Positions 5,407 to 10,181 of a stretch of 10,181 nucleotides of DNA are shown one piece after another. Under the pieces are notes generated by a model. That model was not told the DNA's origin. It ran no database searches and worked only from the letters and a program-made list of their open reading frames with translations. Source of the DNA: Candidatus Pacearchaeota archaeon. Lineage in GTDB: Archaea > Nanobdellota > Nanobdellia > Pacearchaeales > GW2011-AR1. Positions within the stretch are counted from its first letter, which is position 1; each line of letters starts with the position of its first letter. Both the position numbers and the translations under genes were made by a program. Location: positions 1 to 10,181 of the forward strand of contig RFLO01000011.1 in assembly GCA_003693875.1 (NCBI GenBank), in the 5' to 3' direction.

Positions 5407-7728
5407 TTAGATAAATTCAACCTTGAATTCGCCTTCAATAATTTCGACTGCACCTGTTACGTCTTTTAAGTCTTGAACAGCTTCCTTTATCAACTCAATG
5501 TCTTCTTTTGGTAAAGTTAAGCGAATCTTTGCGTTCATTGGCTTCTTTGCGGCAGTTTTCTTTGCCCTGACTTTTGCAAGAATGCTGCAAAATTCATCAA
5601 ATTTTCCAGAGTCTCCTGCATCTTCTATGGGTCTTGGCCACTTAGAGAGATGTATTGACTTTTCGCTCTCAAATTTTTTAAAATGTTCAAGATAGATGTG
5701 CTCTGTTACGAAGGGGATTATTGGAGCAAGCATCTTAATAATTGAAAGGAGAGAAAAATATAAGGTATACCTTGCAGAAGCAGTTCTTTCAGACTCATTG
5801 TATATTCTTTTCTTAACTATTTCAAGATAATTATCCGCAAAATCTTTCCAAAAAAAGGTTTCTGCTTCCTGCTTAGCCCTTGAGTATTCAAAATCTTCAA
5901 AGGCAGAAGTTGCATTTTTTATCGTGTTGTTTAGTTTTTGCAAAAACCACCTGTCTATTTCTTCAAGAACTGGCTTCTCTGATGGGGAAAAATTTCCAAG
6001 ATTCATAAAAACAAAGCGCGATGCATTTACAATCTTCGTTTCAAGCTTTTTTGCAGCTTTTAAGTCTTCCTCGTGATAATCCAAGTCGCTACCAAGCCTT
6101 GTTGAAGATGCCCAATATCTCAGCGCGTCTGAACCAAAGCGTTCCATTATATCGGAAGGCTCAATATAGTTTCCCTTTGATTTGGACATTTTTTCCCCAT
6201 GAAGAGAAACATTTCCTGAAACCACAATATGCTTAAATGGAATGCTATTGTCATAGAGCATCGACTGGGCGATAGTGTAAAAAGCCCAAGTCCTTATGAT
6301 GTCGTGACCTTGCGCCCGCATATCAAATGGTGGCTGAATTTTTTCATCAAATGTCTTTGAAGCAATTAGTGGCGAAAGAGAAGAAGTTGCCCATGTGTCA
6401 AGAACCATTGATTCTCCTCTTGCATTTTTCCCGCAATCCGGGCACTCTTTTGATGTAGCTGTTGGGTCAACGGGAAGCTCATCCTCTCCTGGGAGGATTT
6501 CTTTTTGACAAGAGTCGCAAAACCATACGGGAATTGGAATCCCAAAGTAACGATTCCGTGAAATGTTCCAATCCCACTCCAGTCCTAAAACCCAATTCTC
6601 GAACCTCTTGAACATATAGCTTGGATGCCACTTGATTTCTTTTCCCTTCTCAATTAACTCTTTTTTCTTGTCAAGAATTTTTATGAACCATTGACCGACT
6701 GGCAAAAACTCAATTTCTGTTCCACACTTGTCGTGGGTATTTACATCGTGAACTATTTTTTCACTTTTTACAACAAAACCCTTTCTTTCAAGTTCTTCTA
6801 AAATTTTTTTTCTTGCCTCTTTTATCGGAGTGCCCTGATACCCTTCAATGGTCAGTTTCCCATCTTGGCTAAATATTATTTTTTCTGGGAGGGAATACTT
6901 CTTAAATGCCGCAACATCATACTTGTCGCCGTATGAACATACCATAAGAATGCCCGTTCCCTTTTGTGGGTCTGCTGACTTGTCAGCAATTATTGGAACT
7001 TCCTGACCAAAAAGAGGGACAATTGCGGTCTTACCAACAAGTTCTTTTGCGCGAGTATCATTTGGATTTATAAAAACAGCCCCACAAGCTGCAAGAAGTT
7101 CTGGCCTTGTTGTTGCAATCAAGATTTCAGAGCCGTTCTCTTTTACCTTGAACTTTATTGTGGAAAACTTTGACTCAAGCTTTTGGTCCTCTAACTCTGC
7201 CTGTGCAATAGAAGTTTGACACTCAGGACACCAGATTGTCGGAAAGCTTGCATGATAAATCCTTCCCTTTTTGTAAAGTTCAATAAAGCGAAGCTGGGCA
7301 ATTTTTTGAGAAGAGTAACTTATTGTTGAGTAAGGATTCTCGTAATCTGCCGAAATTCCAAGGCGCTTCCAGTCATAAACAAACTCCGGCATAATCTCTT
7401 TTAAGGTCTTAAAGCAAAGCTCAACAAACTCTTTTCTTGACATTTCTTTTGACTTCACCTTCTTTGTTTTTTCAACAAGGCGCTCGGTTGGCAGTCCGTT
7501 GTCGTCTGTTCCAAAAGGATAAAAAACTCCGCAAGTCATTCTTTTATACCGTGCAATAAAGTCCTGCTGAGAATAAGAATAGGCGTGTCCGACATGCATT
7601 CTCCCAGACACTGTTGGCGGCGGAGTGTCAATTGAAAAGGAACTTTCCGAAATCTTTGTTTTGTAAATTTTGTTTTCTTCCCAAAACTTCAAGATTTTTT
7701 CTTCAATTTCCTTTTCATTATATGTCAT
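5407..7728 (-). CDS. valS: valyl-tRNA synthetase (class Ia)
   Basis: The 773-residue enzyme charges tRNA-Val. Visible class Ia motifs are PPPTVSGRMHVGH (HIGH-type HVGH at 45-48), FYPFGTDDNGLPTER just after it and KMSKSKGN (513-520). The inserted editing domain CP1 contains TTRPE (206-210). Likely zinc pairs are C167/C170 and C404/C407 with C429/C432. VLDTWATSSLSP (442-453) is the archaeal form of the ValRS DTW motif and argues against IleRS. The anticodon-binding helical domain follows, ending near 773, which is shorter than many archaeal ValRS (about 860-890) and lacks the long C-terminal coiled coil of bacterial enzymes. The ATG follows the upstream stop codon with no gap, and Cbf5 follows after one base, so the three genes are probably one transcript. 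Confidence 0.97.
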   Translation of the reverse strand: MTYNEKEIEEKILKFWEENKIYKTKISESSFSIDTPPPTVSGRMHVGHAYSYSQQDFIARYKRMTCGVFYPFGTDDNGLPTERLVEKTKKVKSKEMSRKEFVELCFKTLKEIMPEFVYDWKRLGISADYENPYSTISYSSQKIAQLRFIELYKKGRIYHASFPTIWCPECQTSIAQAELEDQKLESKFSTIKFKVKENGSEILIATTRPELLAACGAVFINPNDTRAKELVGKTAIVPLFGQEVPIIADKSADPQKGTGILMVCSYGDKYDVAAFKKYSLPEKIIFSQDGKLTIEGYQGTPIKEARKKILEELERKGFVVKSEKIVHDVNTHDKCGTEIEFLPVGQWFIKILDKKKELIEKGKEIKWHPSYMFKRFENWVLGLEWDWNISRNRYFGIPIPVWFCDSCQKEILPGEDELPVDPTATSKECPDCGKNARGESMVLDTWATSSLSPLIASKTFDEKIQPPFDMRAQGHDIIRTWAFYTIAQSMLYDNSIPFKHIVVSGNVSLHGEKMSKSKGNYIEPSDIMERFGSDALRYWASSTRLGSDLDYHEEDLKAAKKLETKIVNASRFVFMNLGNFSPSEKPVLEEIDRWFLQKLNNTIKNATSAFEDFEYSRAKQEAETFFWKDFADNYLEIVKKRIYNESERTASARYTLYFSLLSIIKMLAPIIPFVTEHIYLEHFKKFESEKSIHLSKWPRPIEDAGDSGKFDEFCSILAKVRAKKTAAKKPMNAKIRLTLPKEDIELIKEAVQDLKDVTGAVEIIEGEFKVEFI

Positions 7729-8229
7729 TTAAACATCGGACTTTTCGTTTATTTCTTCTTTCCAAAAATTTTCAAACTTTGACAAATATTTTTTAATAAA
7801 TTTCAAAAACTTGCCTCTGTAAAAGTCTAAAACCTCATCTATGAACTCACCTTCCATTCTATCCTGTTCCTTGCCCATGCAAAATGCTATTTTTTTGTTT
7901 TTTCTTGTGAAGTACATCAGATAATCAATAATCTTGATTATTTCCTCCCTTTCCTCCTTTTTGATAGATTTTGACTCATGAAGGTGGATTGCATCCGTTG
8001 GCGCGGGGTATACCCAAGAATAAAGCTGACTTATCCAACTATTGATGCCTTCGATAATCCAATTTGCCATTTGCCGCGAGAATCTTCTGCTGACCGCTTT
8101 TTGTGAGAGCACCATATCCTCAATAAAGAAATAATTTTCAATTTCCTCATATGTTGCACTAAAACCAAGCCTCTTCTTAGTTTTTTCAAATTCCTTTTTC
8201 AAGGAGTCTAATAGCTCTTCCTGCTCCAT
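7729..8229 (-). CDS. conserved-looking helical protein of unknown function, first gene of the ValRS-Cbf5 operon
   Basis: I do not assign a function. With ATG 8229 the protein has 166 residues, is charged, largely helical and has no signal peptide or membrane segment. The middle has a less charged, aromatic-rich part (MANWIIEGINSWISQLYSWV, then YPAPTDAIHLHESKSI, about 54-90), followed by basic and acidic helices. I recall similar uncharacterised proteins in small archaeal genomes but cannot name a family. An in-frame ATG at 8316 would overlap the thioredoxin-like gene by 53 bases and add a basic stretch. ATG 8229 is preferred because a TATA box is centred 26 bp upstream. The stop codon abuts the ValRS ATG, so its expression is tied to ValRS and Cbf5; a translation-related role is only a guess from context. 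Confidence 0.7.
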   Translation of the reverse strand: MEQEELLDSLKKEFEKTKKRLGFSATYEEIENYFFIEDMVLSQKAVSRRFSRQMANWIIEGINSWISQLYSWVYPAPTDAIHLHESKSIKKEEREEIIKIIDYLMYFTRKNKKIAFCMGKEQDRMEGEFIDEVLDFYRGKFLKFIKKYLSKFENFWKEEINEKSDV

Positions 8230-8250
8230 GCCGATATCAAAAAAACTTCT

Positions 8251-8259
8251 TTTAAATAA
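8251..8259 (-). promoter_or_regulatory. internal TATA box for the unknown gene-ValRS-Cbf5 operon
   Basis: TTATTTAAA on the minus strand is centred 26 bp before ATG 8229. It lies in the 34-bp gap after the thioredoxin-like gene, so the downstream three genes can be transcribed on their own, and it decides the start of the unknown gene. Confidence 0.6.
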
Positions 8260-8263
8260 TTTG

Positions 8264-8572
8264 CTAAGAATTCTTTTCAAGAAAGTCCATAACCTTGTTA
8301 TAAACCGTATCGCCAAAAAAGACGTCTCTTACCCGGCCCTTTGAAAATGAAATAAATGTCGGATACATTTTGACAGCAAATGCTTCCAGAACCTCAGGAA
8401 TATCGTCTTTATTTGCTATTGCAACCAATGAGTCGGGGTTGGCAGCTGAAAACTCCATTAACCATGGCTTTGCTTTTTCGCAGAAAGGACAGCCGCTCTT
8501 GTGAATCATCACTACTGCCCTATCGCTCATGATGAACTCTTTGAATTCATCCGTACTTCCAATAACTTTCAT
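8264..8572 (-). CDS. thioredoxin/glutaredoxin-like protein with CPFC active site
   Basis: The 102-residue protein is a single thioredoxin fold. The redox motif is C28-P-F-C31 in HKSGCPFCEKAKPWLMEF, and the conserved cis-proline is P71 in KMYPTFISFSKGR. CPFC is closer to glutaredoxin motifs (CPYC/CPFC) than to thioredoxin CGPC, while the length, the central strand (VAIANKDD) and the PTFISF strand followed by a basic turn are thioredoxin-like. It is probably a cytosolic disulfide reductase or oxidoreductase; the electron donor cannot be inferred. There is no signal peptide. The ATG lies at the predicted transcription start. The gene heads the minus-strand cluster but the downstream operon has its own promoter, so co-transcription is possible rather than required. 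It diverges from the RPA gene. Confidence 0.88.
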   Translation of the reverse strand: MKVIGSTDEFKEFIMSDRAVVMIHKSGCPFCEKAKPWLMEFSAANPDSLVAIANKDDIPEVLEAFAVKMYPTFISFSKGRVRDVFFGDTVYNKVMDFLEKNS

Positions 8573-8594
8573 TTAAATTACAATAGTTTTAGAA

Positions 8595-8602
8595 TTTATA
8601 AC
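8595..8602 (-). promoter_or_regulatory. TATA box for the thioredoxin-like gene
   Basis: GTTATAAA on the minus strand is centred 26.5 bp before ATG 8572 and is preceded by purine-rich GAAAAAA that fits a TFB recognition element. A leaderless transcript is predicted. Confidence 0.65.
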
Positions 8603-8640
8603 TTTTTTCATTTTCTTTTAAGGAGCCTATCATAACAATC

Positions 8641-8648
8641 CTTAAAAA
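8641..8648 (+). promoter_or_regulatory. weak TATA box for the RPA-nucleotidase operon
   Basis: CTTAAAAA is centred about 25.5 bp before ATG 8670, again giving a leaderless or near-leaderless start. The match to a TATA box is weaker than for the other genes. Confidence 0.45.
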
Positions 8649-8669
8649 AGAAGCAAGATTTTTTCAACA

Positions 8670-9275
8670 ATGGAAGGCGAGCAAAGAAAAAGAAACATTG
8701 CTTACAAGCTTCGCATAGGAGACATCATAAAAGGGCGAGCAGTCAGTGGAGAGGGCAGGTTTCTTTTTGTAGAGATTGGAGATAAAAAAGTTGTAAGAGT
8801 AAACATCATTGCAAACTGCGTTGATAAGTTTGTACAGGATAATGAAAAAAAGTACGCCTCCCTTACGGTTGATGACGCCTCAGGCCAAATAAGACTTAAA
8901 GCTTTTGGAGATGACATTGAAGTTTTCAAGGGCATTATGCAAGGGGATACCCTAAGGATTATTGGAAACCTTAGAGAATGGAACGGGGAAATTTATGTTA
9001 TTCCAGAAATCCTAAAAAAGATAGACCCGCGCTGGCTTTTGGTAAGAAAGCTGGAAATTCAAAGCTCAAGAAAAGATGTGGGGGATACCCCCTCTGTTAA
9101 AGCACAGATAATCCAGAAAATAAAAGAAGCTGAACCGGAAGGTGGAATTGAAGTTGATGCAATTATCCTTGACATAGAAGCGAAACCAGAAGTTATAAAC
9201 TCTGAAATAAAAAAGCTTCTTGAAGAGGGGATTATCTACGAACCCCGCCCGGGAAAGCTCAGATATCTTGGATAA
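8670..9275 (+). CDS. RPA-like single-stranded DNA-binding protein (OB fold plus C-terminal winged helix)
   Basis: The 201-residue protein has one OB fold (about 15-118), including the strands YASLTVDDASGQIRLKAFG and GDTLRIIGNLREWNGEIYVI, in the pattern of RPA32-type subunits. After a polar linker (about 128-142) comes a winged helix (143-201: AQIIQKIKEAEP, VINSEIKKLLEEGIIYEPRP, GKLRYL) like the RPA32 C-terminal domain that binds partner proteins. RPA coats ssDNA during replication and repair. The other RPA subunits are not in the window, so it could work alone or with partners encoded elsewhere. The start is at the predicted transcription start. The stop and the next ATG share a base (TAATG at 9273-9277), so it is coupled to the nucleotidase. 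Confidence 0.9.
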   Translation: MEGEQRKRNIAYKLRIGDIIKGRAVSGEGRFLFVEIGDKKVVRVNIIANCVDKFVQDNEKKYASLTVDDASGQIRLKAFGDDIEVFKGIMQGDTLRIIGNLREWNGEIYVIPEILKKIDPRWLLVRKLEIQSSRKDVGDTPSVKAQIIQKIKEAEPEGGIEVDAIILDIEAKPEVINSEIKKLLEEGIIYEPRPGKLRYLG

Positions 9276-9826
9276 TGGGAATTATTCTTGTTGATATGGA
9301 CGGAGTCATAGCCGACTATGTTGGAGGAATTGAAAGAGAACTTTCACATGCGGGTATTGACCCCATACCAAGAAGCATGATGACCAGGTATGATTTTTCA
9401 GTTTATTCAAAAGAAGCTCAAGAATTCATAGAGGAGATTCCACAAAGAAGGGGATTTTTTTATTCACTTAAGCCTGTTGAAGGGGCGCTTGAAGGCGTAA
9501 TTGAACTCTCAACTCAAGACGAGGTTTTTATATGCTCTGCCCCGAAAATAAGTTCAAGATACTGCCATTCAGAAAAGTCTGAATGGATAAAGAATCATCT
9601 TGGAAAAGAGTTTTGCAAAAGATTAATACTTGCAAAAGACAAAACACTTGTGATGGGGGATATTCTTTTAGATGACAGGCCAGATGTTTTTGGAATTGCT
9701 GTGCCTAAATGGAAACAAGTTCTATTTAGACAGCCGTGGAATTCTCATATACAAGAGATGCCTTCCTTTTCATGGAGTGAGGGAATTAAAAGATTTTATG
9801 ATATAGTAAGAACCTTATGGGATTAG
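9275..9826 (+). CDS. 5'(3')-deoxyribonucleotidase-like HAD phosphatase (NT5C family)
   Basis: The 183-residue protein shows the HAD motifs in order: motif I VDMDGVIADY (nucleophile D7, acid/base D9), motif II ICSAP (S88), motif-II/III lysine K101 in SEKSEWIKNHLG, and motif III GDILLDDRPD (acidic residues D133/D134). The arrangement and length match the cytosolic or mitochondrial 5'(3')-deoxyribonucleotidase family, which removes phosphate from deoxynucleoside monophosphates in a Mg2+-dependent way. Related archaeal and phage proteins are common and often have unproven substrates. Its ATG overlaps the RPA stop by one base and there is no Shine-Dalgarno, so translation is probably coupled. Its last ten bases overlap the next small gene, and its 3' end contains the first copy of the leader repeat. 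Confidence 0.85.
   Translation: MGIILVDMDGVIADYVGGIERELSHAGIDPIPRSMMTRYDFSVYSKEAQEFIEEIPQRRGFFYSLKPVEGALEGVIELSTQDEVFICSAPKISSRYCHSEKSEWIKNHLGKEFCKRLILAKDKTLVMGDILLDDRPDVFGIAVPKWKQVLFRQPWNSHIQEMPSFSWSEGIKRFYDIVRTLWD
9797..9814 (+). repeat. leader-like direct repeat, copy 1
   Basis: TATGATATAGTAAGAACC matches copy 2 at 10155-10172 in 17 of 18 positions. It lies inside the 3' end of the nucleotidase gene and ends two bases before the ATG of the 102-residue ORF. Confidence 0.6.
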
Positions 9827-10125
9827 AAGAAGAACTAAGAGCAATGATTGATAAAAAGTATTGTTCTTTTTTAGAGGAAACTACTAATGCTCATGGGCTT
9901 TTTGTTGATACAGATTCTTCTTGTGAGGCTCTTAAAGCTGATGCAGCAAGGGGCTTTTATAAACGCTTAGTGGAAATAAACGCCCTTCTTGAAGCCTATT
10001 ATCATCTTTTTGGCTCTTATGGAATTTTTGCCAAATTAAAAAGTTCAATTTCAGATAAGATTCGCGGACTTGAGAAAATGTTCTATATCATGGTAAAGAC
10101 AATGGACAACGGTGGGCAAGAATAG
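9817..10125 (+). CDS. small helical protein of unknown function
   Basis: I do not recognise this 102-residue protein. It looks helical and soluble: an acidic N-terminal helix (LEEELRAMIDKKY), a short polar loop with Asp and Ser (TDSSC), then long amphipathic helices with aromatics (INALLEAYYHLFGSYGIF) and a basic helix (KSSISDKIRGLEKMF). It has no signal peptide or clear membrane span. ATG 9817 overlaps the nucleotidase stop by ten bases, suggesting coupling; an ATG at 9844 is an alternative that would remove the overlap. Reading the frame as a gene rests on its continuous openness, compact spacing and similar composition to the neighbours. The next gene may be a tandem paralogue, since the sequence before its start and its first codons are similar. 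Confidence 0.6.
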   Translation: MGLEEELRAMIDKKYCSFLEETTNAHGLFVDTDSSCEALKADAARGFYKRLVEINALLEAYYHLFGSYGIFAKLKSSISDKIRGLEKMFYIMVKTMDNGGQE

Positions 10126-10130
10126 ATAAA

Positions 10131-10138
10131 CTTATAAG
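10131..10138 (+). promoter_or_regulatory. TATA box for the gene at the right edge
   Basis: CTTATAAG, a perfect palindrome, follows the stop of the 102-residue ORF by five bases. A start 26.5 bp downstream would be near 10161, giving a 12-base leader ATAGTAAGAACC before ATG 10173. Confidence 0.5.
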
Positions 10139-10154
10139 GACACTTTTGTCTCTA

Positions 10155-10172
10155 TATGGTATAGTAAGAACC
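10155..10172 (+). repeat. leader-like direct repeat, copy 2
   Basis: TATGGTATAGTAAGAACC directly abuts ATG 10173 and differs from copy 1 (9797-9814) at one base. The last 12 bases would be the mRNA leader predicted from the TATA box. Confidence 0.6.
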
Positions 10173-10181
10173 ATGGAGCTA
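10173..10181 (+). CDS. probable start of a further gene, cut by the window edge
   Basis: ATGGAGCTA (M-E-L) begins 12 bases after the transcription start predicted from the TATA box at 10131-10138. Only three codons are visible. Their similarity to ATGGGATTA (M-G-L) of the preceding small gene, together with the repeated leader, raises the possibility of a tandem duplicate. Confidence 0.4.

Noticed and set aside
5406..5453. Longer Cbf5 start at ATG 5453
   Set aside because: The added residues lie inside the ValRS 3' end and come before the conserved Cbf5 start region.
8230..8316. 29-residue N-terminal extension of the unknown protein from ATG 8316
   Set aside because: It would overlap the thioredoxin-like gene by 53 bases and put the internal TATA box inside the coding region.
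9080..9092. Perfect GGGGG-ATA-CCCCC hairpin on the + strand
   Set aside because: It lies in the linker region of the RPA gene, has a stem of only five pairs and no following U run, so chance or coding bias is enough.
9377..9383. ATGATGA resembling a C box of a C/D guide RNA
   Set aside because: It is inside the nucleotidase coding sequence with no convincing D box or terminal stem nearby.
10146..10172. TTG at 10146 as start of the right-edge gene, in frame with ATG 10173
   Set aside because: It lies upstream of the transcription start predicted from the TATA box at 10131-10138, and no Shine-Dalgarno precedes it.
1..10181. Search for CRISPR arrays, insertion sequences, inteins and attachment sites
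   Set aside because: No regularly spaced repeats, transposase, terminal inverted repeats or intein motifs were seen; MCM and the other large genes are uninterrupted.

Overview
The window reads as a gene-dense stretch of an archaeal chromosome. Archaeal or eukaryote-like information genes (MCM helicase, RPA-type ssDNA-binding protein, Cbf5 pseudouridine synthase, archaeal-type ValRS, FCF1-like PIN protein) sit next to TATA boxes placed about 26 bp before start codons. The short proteins, tiny or overlapping gene junctions and leaderless starts suggest a small-genome lineage such as DPANN (Nanoarchaeota/Woesearchaeota-like). That placement is an inference from gene style, not from a phylogeny.

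Layout. 1-142 (-): open frame running off the left edge that resembles part of a TrmB-family effector domain, possibly a gene remnant. 155-225 (-): intronless tRNA-Trp(CCA) with its own TATA box. 263-1494 (-): two-gene operon, an HTH protein followed with ATGA overlap by a 224-residue PIN-domain protein, a possible toxin-antitoxin-like pair. 1545-1931 (+): a second, FCF1-like PIN protein, divergent from that operon and apparently sharing one palindromic TATA box with it. 1919-3943 (-): MCM helicase, overlapping the FCF1-like gene tail to tail. 4046-4573 (+): P-loop kinase-like protein with an altered Walker A. 8572 down to 4575 (-): thioredoxin-like protein, unknown helical protein, ValRS and Cbf5, the last three packed as one operon with an internal promoter. 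8670-10125 (+): RPA-like protein, 5'(3')-deoxyribonucleotidase-like HAD protein and a 102-residue unknown, all overlapping. The right edge holds a promoter and probable start of another + gene whose leader repeats the sequence before the 102-residue ORF.

Functionally the window mixes DNA replication (MCM, RPA, nucleotide turnover) with translation and RNA modification (tRNA-Trp, ValRS, Cbf5, FCF1-like nuclease), plus one candidate regulatory or defence-like HTH-PIN unit. No insertion sequence, CRISPR array or phage gene was seen, and the only non-coding gaps are about 20-100 bp promoter regions. The most interesting signals are the shared palindromic promoter between two PIN loci, the HTH-PIN operon, the repeated leader at the right end and the Gly-to-Arg change in the P-loop protein.
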